IMG/VR virus record: IMGVR_UViG_3300034283_001218
Span: 1 to 27,645 of that record
Length of the DNA: 27,645 bases
DNA from: a virus
Reading direction: 5' to 3' (one strand)
Notes under the pieces: model-generated
Database searches by the model: none
The model's input: the letters and a program-made list of their open reading frames with translations, nothing else
What the model was told of the DNA's origin: nothing
Translations under genes and position numbers: made by a program
Shown here: one piece after another, positions 17,992 through 25,969 of the stretch
Layout of the letters: each line of letters starts with the position of its first letter
Numbering within the stretch: position 1 is the first letter of the stretch

Positions 17992-18186
17992 ATGGAAAAG
18001 TATCCAATATTACTGAGCAAAGCGGAAGCCTCACAGATGACAGGCTTCAATAAGCAATACCTTGACAAACTTAGAAAAACAGGTCAAGTGTCCGTCTACA
18101 TTACCAAGGGTGGTCATCACAAATTTTACAGAGACTCTTTAATCGAACATATTAACAATAATCTAAAAAATGGAATCAGAAAATAA
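17992..18186 (+). CDS. MerR/excisionase-type HTH protein (64 aa), possible small terminase
   Basis: This 64-residue basic protein is a single MerR/excisionase-type domain: ILLSKAEASQMTGFNKQYLDKLRKTGQVSVYITKGGHHKFYRDSLIEHI (about residues 6-54), with the typical wing GGHHKFYR. It starts 2 bp after terL and overlaps the portal start by 17 bp. No integrase is visible, so excisionase function is unlikely; a small terminase subunit or packaging-site binder is the better guess from position. Confidence 0.82.
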   Translation: MEKYPILLSKAEASQMTGFNKQYLDKLRKTGQVSVYITKGGHHKFYRDSLIEHINNNLKNGIRK

Positions 18187-20425
18187 CTATAAGAACGGCA
18201 TGCGTGATAAACTTGCGTTTGCCAGCGACACGCCAGACATCGAGGAACTGAACTTTGAGTTCAAGCGTTCCGTCTACAATGGCTCGTTTGCTACAGGTCT
18301 TGAGGCTGTCGATGACATGCGTTTTTGTCGTTGGGAAGGTCAATCTGATGACGGCAAGAAATATTCAGACTTCAGAGGCAACGGAAATCCTGCTATGCCG
18401 TTTGAAGGTGCTTCAGATGTAAGAATTAGACTTATTGATAGGGTTATTAACGAGGTTGTTGCTCTATGCGTGAACACTTGGAAGGCTAGTAAGATTCGTG
18501 TCACAGGAAACACCACGGAGGATGGGGCTCTTGCCGCCGCCTGCACTACGCTTCTGCAACATGTTATTGGTGGCAGACTTAAGATTGATTCCCTGCGTGA
18601 GGCTAAGTTGCTTGCTAACTACGCCAACACCTATGGTTGGTCAGCGATGTTTGTGGGCTGGGAGCAGGAAGTCGGTAAGCGTGAGCAAAAGATTACCATG
18701 ACACAGATTGAGGAAGTTTGCATGGCGGCTCTCCAGCAAGACCCACAATCTATCATTGGTCAACTTCCGCAATACATCAGAGACGAGCAATCTAGAGACT
18801 TGGCTGTTGGCCTACTTCAACTTGCGGTCGATAACCTTGATGAAAATGAACTTGCTAGAATGGTCGATGAACTGAGAGTTAATGGTGAGACTAAGACCTT
18901 CATTGAGCAGATTACCAGAAACCTGCCTGTCATTACTGCCCTTAAGCCGTATGACGAAATCTGCTTCCCTCCAGAAACCATTGAACTTCAAAAGGCCAGA
19001 GTTATCTTCAGACGAGTCTACATGACGGAAGTTGAGGTTCGCTCAATGGTCAAGACTGAGGGTTGGGATGAAGAATATATCGAAACAGCCGTTAACACCG
19101 CTGGTAAGACGGCTTGGTATAATGACCCAAATATTACTCCTCCTGTCATGTTGCTGGACAACAGACAATATCGTAACAATAACCTTATAGAGGTAGTTTA
19201 TGCGTATACTAAGCAAATTGATGAAACAGGAACTCCCTGCATATACTATACTGCGTTCACTCCACAGTCTAACTCCAGCGGATACTTTGTTCATAACAAA
19301 CTCAGTTATGCACATGGTCAGTATCCTTTCATTCCATATCGCAAGGAATTTATCCGTAAGTCAATAAACCAGAGCCGTGGCATCCCAGAGATTCTGATGA
19401 CTGAGCAAGCCGAGATGAAGGCACAGCATGACTCTCTGCGTGACAGAACCTCTATTGAGACATTCCCGCCTATTCTTGTTAAGCGTAGAGGACAGGGCAT
19501 CACTAAGATTGGGCCTGCCGTCCAAGTGCCTATCATGTCTCCAGATGACTTTAGATTCATGGAGCCTCCAAGAGGCACACCAAATCTGGCGTTCTCTATC
19601 ATCCAACAGGTTGAGAAAAATGCGGCTGTTTATTTTGGTATCCCAAATGAACTTGTCCCGCAGACAACTACTCAGATTATCCAGCAATCCATTGTTGATG
19701 ACTGGCTGACTGTTTGGGCTGAAGTCTACACTCATGTGCTTCAACTCTGCCTGCAATACATGCCTGCCGAGGAACTGGAGCGTATCACCTCTATCAGCCT
19801 TCCACAGAACATTACTGACATTGCCTCTCAGTTCGACTTTGAGGTTAAGTTCGATGTCCGTGACCTTGACAACGAATATGTGATGAAGAAGTTGCAGGCC
19901 ATTAATCAGTTCGTTCTTCCGATGGACTCTGGTGGTGCTATTGACAGAAACAAGTTGGTTGCCAAGTTGGTCGAGGCTATCTCTCCAGATATTGCCAAGG
20001 ATATCATTATTGACCAAACTACGGCTTCCCAGAAGATGTATCGTGATGTCCAGACAGACATCGCCCTCATGCTTATGGGGATTGAGGCTCAATACACCGA
20101 GAATGACCCTACAGCCCCTTCTAAGATGCAATACGCCCAAGACATCATCCAGAAGAATCCAAAGGCTCAGCAAGCCTTGCAGGGGGACCAATTCTTCCAA
20201 GCCCTATTCCAGAACTACGCCAAGAACCTGCAAATGTCAATACAGCAACAACAGAACGCTCAGATTGGTCGAACTGGTGTTACGCCTGTCTCTGACCAAT
20301 TTGCTCAAGAGCAACAGGCCATGGCTCAAGAAGGTCAACAAATGAGCCCAGAGCAACAGCAACAGATGATGATGCAAGAGGCTTATATGAGGGCTAATCC
20401 GCAGGCTGGTCAACAAATGCAATAA
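18170..20425 (+). CDS. Portal protein
   Basis: This 751-residue protein follows terminase and precedes scaffold and capsid genes, which with its size identifies it as the portal. It forms the dodecameric ring at the capsid vertex, through which DNA passes. The core contains a long helical stem region around 440-520 (SIIQQVEKNAAVYFGIPNELVPQTTTQIIQQSIVDDWL) of the type seen in large P22/SU10-like portals. The last 70 residues are very rich in Gln and Met (QQQQNAQ, QQQQQMMMQ), an extended tail that may reach the capsid interior. The ATG follows TCTAAAAA within the preceding gene, with no SD. Confidence 0.88.
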   Translation: MESENNYKNGMRDKLAFASDTPDIEELNFEFKRSVYNGSFATGLEAVDDMRFCRWEGQSDDGKKYSDFRGNGNPAMPFEGASDVRIRLIDRVINEVVALCVNTWKASKIRVTGNTTEDGALAAACTTLLQHVIGGRLKIDSLREAKLLANYANTYGWSAMFVGWEQEVGKREQKITMTQIEEVCMAALQQDPQSIIGQLPQYIRDEQSRDLAVGLLQLAVDNLDENELARMVDELRVNGETKTFIEQITRNLPVITALKPYDEICFPPETIELQKARVIFRRVYMTEVEVRSMVKTEGWDEEYIETAVNTAGKTAWYNDPNITPPVMLLDNRQYRNNNLIEVVYAYTKQIDETGTPCIYYTAFTPQSNSSGYFVHNKLSYAHGQYPFIPYRKEFIRKSINQSRGIPEILMTEQAEMKAQHDSLRDRTSIETFPPILVKRRGQGITKIGPAVQVPIMSPDDFRFMEPPRGTPNLAFSIIQQVEKNAAVYFGIPNELVPQTTTQIIQQSIVDDWLTVWAEVYTHVLQLCLQYMPAEELERITSISLPQNITDIASQFDFEVKFDVRDLDNEYVMKKLQAINQFVLPMDSGGAIDRNKLVAKLVEAISPDIAKDIIIDQTTASQKMYRDVQTDIALMLMGIEAQYTENDPTAPSKMQYAQDIIQKNPKAQQALQGDQFFQALFQNYAKNLQMSIQQQQNAQIGRTGVTPVSDQFAQEQQAMAQEGQQMSPEQQQQMMMQEAYMRANPQAGQQMQ

Positions 20426-20688
20426 TGGAAAACTACGATAAAGCAGTATTCTCGTTCACCGATGGTGTCCCCAAGCAATTGTGGACATCTATTATAATGA
20501 TTCTTGACCAAAATATTAAGGTTGAGACTGAATTGGCTCTTAGCCCAGAAACACAGGGCGAAAAGCGTGTTCATCAATGCGGAAGGGCAAACTCCTTGAG
20601 AGAACTTAAGGATATGCTTGTTGCCGAAAGAAAGGCCGCACTTGACCAAGCAAACATCAATTGGGCTACTGACGAAACCCTTAAGTAA
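20425..20688 (+). CDS. Small protein (87 aa) between portal and scaffold
   Basis: This 87-residue protein starts at a TAATG junction with the portal stop (MENYDKAVFSFTDGVPKQLW). It is helical, with a charged middle and the segment HQCGRANSLRELKDMLVAERKAAL. Not recognised. Its position suggests a capsid-assembly accessory. Confidence 0.78.
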   Translation: MENYDKAVFSFTDGVPKQLWTSIIMILDQNIKVETELALSPETQGEKRVHQCGRANSLRELKDMLVAERKAALDQANINWATDETLK

Positions 20689-20728
20689 GGGCAAAATCAT
20701 ATAAAATCGAAAAACAGCGGTCAGTTGC

Positions 20729-20818
20729 TTGACGATTACTATTTGGGCAGTAAATATGCCTTAAGTTTCTGAGAACTTAAAACTCTGATACAAAAAACAA
20801 AGGACTTGGACCTTAACC
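20729..20818 (+). promoter_or_regulatory. Possible promoter and hairpin before the scaffold gene
   Basis: TTGACG (20729-20734) and TAAATA (20751-20756) with a 16-bp spacer form a plausible promoter. A perfect 7-bp inverted repeat, TTAAGTT/AACTTAA (20761-20780), follows directly and would lie at the 5' end of the transcript. This 130-bp gap is the largest in the virion gene block and would allow extra expression of scaffold and capsid proteins. GATACA at 20787 is a second -10-like site without a -35. Confidence 0.4.
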
Positions 20819-21784
20819 ATGACTAACGAAAATAATATGGACGGCACTCCAGAGGTTACACCTCAATCTGCCAAGAATAACTCAGTTCTTAATGAAGCGT
20901 CCCTTAAGGATATCCTTATGCAGGATTTCTCGCTGGTTGAGCAAAGCGAGACGGATACTGGCGAATCCGAGACAAATGACCCAGAAGCCTATTCTAGCAA
21001 TGATGAAGACATGGACTCGTCCATGAACTTTGAAGAGCAGGGTAGCGAAACACAAGAACAAGACGCTGACGAGGAACCAGTCAACAAAGGTGTCCAGAAG
21101 AGAATCGACAAACTGACGGCTAAGCGGAGAGAGGCAGAAGCCAGAATCGCTGAACTGGAAGAGAAGATTAAACTCATGGAAGCCAAAGAGACTGAAGTAT
21201 CGGCTCCTAGGAACTACAAGGACCAAGCAAACCCATATACAAATCTCAATAGTCGTGCGGAAATCGAGGCAGAGATTGCCCAAGCAAGACAAGTGAGACG
21301 CTGGTGTGAGGAAAATGCTGACGGAGTTGTGATTACCCAAGAGAATGGTGAAGAAAAGATTTATTCCGCAGAAGATGTGAGAAGAATCAAAATCAACGCC
21401 ATGGATGCCCTCGATGAACATCTGCCCAAGCGAGCCCAATACATAACGGCTAAAGAGCAGATAGACAAGGTTGCTGAAAACGAATACAAGTGGTATAAGG
21501 ACCGCAGTTCCAAGGAACTGCAAATCGCCCAAAATTTCATTAAGGCGTTCCCCGAAATCACTAGGTTCCCAGACTATAAGATTGTTGTCGGTGATTACAT
21601 CCGAGGCATGAAAGCCAGAGAAGGTAACAGACAGCAGGGTATTCAGAAAGCACCAGTTCAGCCCACAGGAAACTCTTCGTATCCAATTAGCCGAAAGGAC
21701 TCTAATGCTAAGGATGCCACTTCAAGATTCCTAAAGTCTCGTTCTTCTTCTGACCTAACAGAAGTTCTGAAGCAGTTTATCTAA
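20819..21784 (+). CDS. Capsid scaffolding protein
   Basis: This 321-residue protein has an acidic N-terminal half (ETDTGESETNDPEAYSSNDEDMDSSMNFEEQGSETQEQDADEEP), then a coiled coil (KRIDKLTAKRREAEARIAELEEKIKLMEAKE, about residues 95-125), and a basic, Gln-rich C-terminal part. Acidic start, coiled-coil centre and basic end, directly before the major capsid gene, is the usual build of phage scaffold proteins, whose basic C-terminus binds capsid protein. No protease motif is visible. Confidence 0.85.
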   Translation: MTNENNMDGTPEVTPQSAKNNSVLNEASLKDILMQDFSLVEQSETDTGESETNDPEAYSSNDEDMDSSMNFEEQGSETQEQDADEEPVNKGVQKRIDKLTAKRREAEARIAELEEKIKLMEAKETEVSAPRNYKDQANPYTNLNSRAEIEAEIAQARQVRRWCEENADGVVITQENGEEKIYSAEDVRRIKINAMDALDEHLPKRAQYITAKEQIDKVAENEYKWYKDRSSKELQIAQNFIKAFPEITRFPDYKIVVGDYIRGMKAREGNRQQGIQKAPVQPTGNSSYPISRKDSNAKDATSRFLKSRSSSDLTEVLKQFI

Positions 21785-21811
21785 AGAGTTCAACTTCAAC
21801 ATATTATTCCC

Positions 21812-22885
21812 ATGGCAAGTCTTACAGAAAGAAATATCGTCTCTGGTAAGCGAGAAGCCCTCGCTGACCTCATCTCACTCGTTGATGCTAAGGACACCCC
21901 CCTTACATCGATGGCTCCCAAGGCCGCTAAACCTGGCAATACTCACTTCCGCTGGCAGGTTGACTCACTCCCGAATGCTACTGTCCACACCGCTGGTGTT
22001 GTCGATGGCACAGATGTGAATGTCGCTACAGACCCTGTGAACTTCGTTAAGGATGGCTCGACCCAGTATCGTTATGAACTGTCGAACCACATCCAAGAGT
22101 TCCGCAAGTCTGTCCGTGTCTCCCCTCTCACTATCGACATCGCTGTTGTCGCTGGCGTGAAGGATGAACTGGCTAACAACATCTCCAAGGGCATGACCAT
22201 GCTCAAGCGTGACATGGAAAGAACCTTTGGTTCTGCTAACCTTCCTAAGTCCGACAACGGCACTAACCAAGGTTATGTCAGCCGTGGCCTTGACTCATGG
22301 ATTCGCCCAGTCAAGACAACTGGTGGTGTGGTCGGTAACGACAACTACCTCGATGTCCCGACTGCCTTCCTCACCCCTGCGACTTCTTGCGTTGGTAACG
22401 CCACCGCCACAGTTGAATCGACAACGAATGTCAACACCCTCACGGAAATTACTGTGCAGGACATTCTGACCTCGATGTATCAGCAGACTGGTCAGTTCCG
22501 TTCCTACGATGCCCTTGTCGGCCCTGTCCTCAAGAGAGCGTTCACGAACCTCCTCTACACCAACAGAGCCGCCGCCACGGATGTCGCTCAAGCCCAAATC
22601 CAGACCATCAATCGCAATGGCTCTGACTCGTCATACATCTCGTCTGTCGATGTCTTTGAAGGCGATTTCGGTCAGATTCGCCTCCATCCGTCCCTGTTCC
22701 TTAAGAACATGAACTGCGGTTACATCCTCCCGATGGACCTCCTCGAAATCCGCTATGGCGGTTCCGTTGCTGGCATCAAGGAACTCACCGACAATGGTGG
22801 TGGCCCTGCTCGTCTTATCAATGCCATCGCTTCACTCTGCGTGAAGAACCCGCTGGCCTTCGGTAAGTTCGACTACGCTGGCTAA
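21812..22885 (+). CDS. Major capsid protein, SU10/DUF5309-type
   Basis: This 357-residue protein follows the scaffold gene and has features of the SU10-like (DUF5309) HK97-fold capsid family: an N-terminal GKREALADLISLVDAKDTPLTSM, then THFRWQVDSL, SPLTIDIAVVAGVKDELANNISKGMTMLKRDMERTF (about 110-145), and a C-terminal VDVFEGDFGQIRLHPSLFL and DLLEIRYGG. It would form the icosahedral shell. Codon use is more C/G-ending than its neighbours, as expected for the most abundant virion protein. The leader CAACTTCAACATATTATTCC is nearly G-free with no SD, like the accessory cassettes. Confidence 0.9.
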   Translation: MASLTERNIVSGKREALADLISLVDAKDTPLTSMAPKAAKPGNTHFRWQVDSLPNATVHTAGVVDGTDVNVATDPVNFVKDGSTQYRYELSNHIQEFRKSVRVSPLTIDIAVVAGVKDELANNISKGMTMLKRDMERTFGSANLPKSDNGTNQGYVSRGLDSWIRPVKTTGGVVGNDNYLDVPTAFLTPATSCVGNATATVESTTNVNTLTEITVQDILTSMYQQTGQFRSYDALVGPVLKRAFTNLLYTNRAAATDVAQAQIQTINRNGSDSSYISSVDVFEGDFGQIRLHPSLFLKNMNCGYILPMDLLEIRYGGSVAGIKELTDNGGGPARLINAIASLCVKNPLAFGKFDYAG

Positions 22886-22890
22886 TCAGC

Positions 22891-23256
22891 ATGGCTAACG
22901 AGATTATAACATCGTTAGCGGAATCGATTCCCTCCCACCTCCAAAAAGAGGTGGAGAGGGAACTTCTCCGTGGATGGAGAATGAGCGAGGTCAAGGCACA
23001 GCACCAAGCAAAGAGCATTGCCAACTTCGGTCATAACAACGAGGCTAACACCATTGATGGTGTTGGCGTTCTTAAAGCGAGAATACCCCCAGACGCATAT
23101 CACTACTGGGGACATAGGCTTGGCTATGAATGTTGGAGTGATAAACAATTTTTTAACGAATTCCTGCGAGACAACCCAGAGGTTGCCGTGAGAAATTACA
23201 CCAAGAAAACTGTTGTCCGTGGGGCTATCTTCACGGCTGACGGATACCTTACATGA
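22891..23256 (+). CDS. Hypothetical virion-region protein (121 aa)
   Basis: This 121-residue protein starts MANEIITSLAESIPSHLQKEVERELLRGWRMSEV. A helical first half is followed by IPPDAYHYWGHRLGYECWSDKQFFNEFLRDNPEVAVRN, rich in aromatic residues. It is placed between major capsid and connector genes and overlaps the latter by 4 bp (ATGA). It is likely a minor capsid or head-completion protein, but no family is known to me. Confidence 0.82.
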   Translation: MANEIITSLAESIPSHLQKEVERELLRGWRMSEVKAQHQAKSIANFGHNNEANTIDGVGVLKARIPPDAYHYWGHRLGYECWSDKQFFNEFLRDNPEVAVRNYTKKTVVRGAIFTADGYLT

Positions 23257-24014
23257 AGACTGTAGATTTCAGCAGAATACTAACTGATGCCATCCAACTA
23301 TGCGGTCTGGATGTCAATGATATCACAGTTGATACCTTTACCCAGATGCGGGATTTGGCAACAAACCGCCTCAAGATGGCTTGGGAACACGACAAGTGGC
23401 CCGACCTTACAAGATTTGAAGAGAGAACTGTCCAGAAAGAGAATGAAGTCTCTTATGTGACAAAACCTACTAACGCCTCAGAGGTGTTTGCCGTTTGGGA
23501 TAGAAACCCAAATGCTACAACTAGGGCTATGAATCTTGACTTCAAGATTATCCATACTGACACAGAAGAGCGTCTTGTCTTTAAGACCAGCGTTATCTCA
23601 AGCGTTTGGATTGAATACAGAATTGAACCAATAGTCCTTACAGGCACTCCTTGGAACTCTTCTACTACTTATTACCAAGGCTCACAGGTGGCATTTGACT
23701 CTGGCTCAAACACAGGCAGTATAATGCAGTCTGAAGGCCGTCCATTTTCACTTAAGTTTTATAACTGTCTAGTAACCAACACCAACAGTAATCCAGCGAC
23801 AAACACTACGAATTGGGCTGAAGTTAAGATACCATATATCTTTGCTCAGTATGTTTCTAGGGGTGTGTTTTCGGATTATCTGAGGTCTGAAAGTCAACTT
23901 GAGTCTGCAATGCAAGCAGAACAGGAGGCTAGATACTTCCTTGACACAGAGGTGGACAAGATTGCTAGACAGCAAGGCCAAATCAATAGACTTAACTTCA
24001 TAAAATCATACTAA
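23253..24014 (+). CDS. Head-tail connector (T7 gp11-like) with carbohydrate-binding-like insert
   Basis: This 253-residue protein starts with helices (MKTVDFSRILTDAIQLCG, about 1-60) and ends with another long helical part (YIFAQYVSRGVFSDYLRSE, then AMQAEQEARYFLDTEVDKIARQQ), the arrangement of adaptor proteins such as T7 gp11. Between them lies an insert (about 132-191): WNSSTTYYQGSQVAFDSG, then FYNCLVTNTNSNPATNTTNWAEV. This has the W-x-x-x-x-x-Y-x-x-G-x-x-V and final W spacing of small carbohydrate-binding modules (CBM5/12-like). Such inserts may decorate the virion. The function call rests on position and the helical ends. Confidence 0.75.
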   Translation: MKTVDFSRILTDAIQLCGLDVNDITVDTFTQMRDLATNRLKMAWEHDKWPDLTRFEERTVQKENEVSYVTKPTNASEVFAVWDRNPNATTRAMNLDFKIIHTDTEERLVFKTSVISSVWIEYRIEPIVLTGTPWNSSTTYYQGSQVAFDSGSNTGSIMQSEGRPFSLKFYNCLVTNTNSNPATNTTNWAEVKIPYIFAQYVSRGVFSDYLRSESQLESAMQAEQEARYFLDTEVDKIARQQGQINRLNFIKSY

Positions 24015-24015
24015 C

Positions 24016-24318
24016 ATGTCACACATATCCATATCATCTCCGTTCCTTGTCTCGTTTACACACGCTGACATTGCCGTTGATAACGCCACTCCTACTCAAC
24101 TTCTTCCCGCTGGTGCTTCTGGCACTAAGCGAGTCCTTACAGTCATCCAGAATAAGCATGCTTCTGCTGTCATCCAAGTGATTCTTAACACGACAGGTAG
24201 TGTTGGTATTGCGGTTGCGGCTGGTAGCAACATCTCGCTAGATAACTACAACGGCCCGATTCGTTGCATCAGCACAGTTGACGATAGCATCGTCCATCTC
24301 GCCTACGCTACAGTCTAA
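24016..24318 (+). CDS. Small beta-rich virion protein (100 aa)
   Basis: This 100-residue protein is almost entirely beta strands (SISSPFLVSFTHADIAVD, KRVLTVIQNKHASAVIQVILN, GSVGIAVAAGSNISL, RCISTVDDSIVHLAYATV). Its composition is Ala/Val/Ser-rich with hardly any charged residues, as in capsid decoration or fibre-base proteins. It is placed between connector and fibre, and its stop shares a base with the fibre start (TAATG). Decoration protein is a guess. Confidence 0.8.
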   Translation: MSHISISSPFLVSFTHADIAVDNATPTQLLPAGASGTKRVLTVIQNKHASAVIQVILNTTGSVGIAVAAGSNISLDNYNGPIRCISTVDDSIVHLAYATV

Positions 24319-25967
24319 TGAGCATCAATGTCAATGTCGGGAATCTGATTCCTGCTGATGTTGTTGAAGTTGGGCAGGAAATATCGGCAGACCAACTAGC
24401 GGCAATAACATCGGCTTCTAGCCCCTCTGCCGTAAATCCTTTTACTACGGCTAGTCATGGTCACGCCATTTCTGCCATTACAGGTTTGCAGACTGCCTTA
24501 GATGGAAAGGCTAGTGCTACACATACGCACATTCAGTCTGACATTACTGGATTACAAGCATCACTTGATGCTAAGACTCCATATGGTCATAGCCACTCTG
24601 TTGCTGACATAACAAGCCTTCAGACGGAGTTAGACGGAAAGGCGTTACTAACACATAGTCATGTCGTTTCTGATATTACTGGCCTTCAGACTGCCCTAGA
24701 TGGCAAGGCAAGCACTTCGCATTTGCATACTGGCGTTTACGCACCTGCTACGCACTCACACGCAATTGCTGATACTACTGGATTGCAGACAGCCCTTGAC
24801 GGCAAGGCAAGCACGACACACACGCATACAGGTTACGCTCTGCTAACAGGTGCTACATTTAGCGGAGAAATAGAGACTCCTTCTATTGGTAATCTTCTTA
24901 ACGCTGACCTTGTAATTGACTCGTATAACGACACGGGTGCTGGAACTCATTATTACCATAAATTTACTCCATTTGATGGCAGGTTTGTTCTTGCTCCTAA
25001 TGGAGGTGGCCTAGTTTTTCCAGACACTACAATTCAGTCTACTGCGTCCTACTCAAAGGCTCAATCTGACGCTCATCTTACAACAGTTGCTGGCTGGGTA
25101 AATACTAAGGCCGACTGGGGACATACGCATGCAATTGCTGATGTTACTGGACTTCAGACTGCCTTGGACTCCAAAATGGCGGCTACACAATCGTGGCTTG
25201 AGTTTGACATTGGCAGAACTTTTACCATAACAAATGGTGTTCTTTCTTGGGATAATGGAAGTTCTACATTAAGCCACCCCATGTCTGGCAATAATGCTGG
25301 CAATTTTGTTTTTAACAAGAAACTAGCCCTCTTGCCTCCTACCGCTACCGATGCTGGCATTAACATCGGCACAATTAATTCCACGGCAAACCTTACTAAC
25401 TCTGTTGCTGGCGATGTTTGGATTGGGACTTGGCAAATGGCCTACAAGACTGCAAACGGAACTCTTGTTTATAGTGCGGCTACAAACGCATCTAATGTTT
25501 TTGGGGCTCCTCAGATAATTGATACAACGCATAACTCTACACCAGCCCTGCGTGTTACGCAAAAGGGAACAGCAAATTCACTTGTTATTGAAGACTCAAC
25601 AACTCCAGACACATCTTCTTTAGTTGTTGACTCTGCTGGTCGTGTTAGTATAAATTCAAATCCTGCAAGCCCAATAAATACATATTCAGATTTCTGGGTT
25701 CAAGGAAGGGCAGAAAATCAGTATGTTGGATACATGTTTACTGGAGGAACTGGGCATGGTCTTTATATTCAAATTGCAGATTCAAGTAAAAATGCCCTTA
25801 CGACTACTGGTGGTGTTGCAAGATTTTATGACGGAATTGCATTTGGAACAAACACGGCAAAAATTCAAAATATTTCGGCTCCTGTAGTTGCTACTGGAAC
25901 ATATAATCAAGAAATACAAATTACCATTAATGGTGCTAATTATCGCATTCCCTGCCGACAGGTATAA
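24318..25967 (+). CDS. Tail fibre protein with repeated ITGLQTALDGKAS/HTH units
   Basis: This 549-residue protein has a row of related repeats between about residues 45 and 180, each of the form (D/A)ITGLQTALDGKAS followed by THTH or SHSH; another copy occurs at about 270-295. This is the phage tail-fibre repeat (collagen-like or His-rich beta-helix type) found in trimeric receptor-binding fibres. The middle and C-terminal part are beta-rich and Ser/Thr/Asn-rich (TLVYSAATNASNVFGAPQIIDTTHNSTPALRVT) and probably form the receptor-binding part. There is no chaperone-type Ser-Asp cleavage motif that I can see. It lies between connector and nozzle genes. Confidence 0.88.
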   Translation: MSINVNVGNLIPADVVEVGQEISADQLAAITSASSPSAVNPFTTASHGHAISAITGLQTALDGKASATHTHIQSDITGLQASLDAKTPYGHSHSVADITSLQTELDGKALLTHSHVVSDITGLQTALDGKASTSHLHTGVYAPATHSHAIADTTGLQTALDGKASTTHTHTGYALLTGATFSGEIETPSIGNLLNADLVIDSYNDTGAGTHYYHKFTPFDGRFVLAPNGGGLVFPDTTIQSTASYSKAQSDAHLTTVAGWVNTKADWGHTHAIADVTGLQTALDSKMAATQSWLEFDIGRTFTITNGVLSWDNGSSTLSHPMSGNNAGNFVFNKKLALLPPTATDAGINIGTINSTANLTNSVAGDVWIGTWQMAYKTANGTLVYSAATNASNVFGAPQIIDTTHNSTPALRVTQKGTANSLVIEDSTTPDTSSLVVDSAGRVSINSNPASPINTYSDFWVQGRAENQYVGYMFTGGTGHGLYIQIADSSKNALTTTGGVARFYDGIAFGTNTAKIQNISAPVVATGTYNQEIQITINGANYRIPCRQV

Positions 25968-25969
25968 TA

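Noticed and set aside
17992-18186. Excisionase of a temperate phage
   Set aside because: The fold is excisionase-like, but no integrase, repressor or attachment site is visible and the gene lies between packaging genes, so lysogeny is not supported by this window.
19361-20200. Reading frame on the - strand (279 codons) inside the portal gene
   Set aside because: The portal on the + strand has clear protein character and neighbours; the antisense frame is a by-product of its codon bias.
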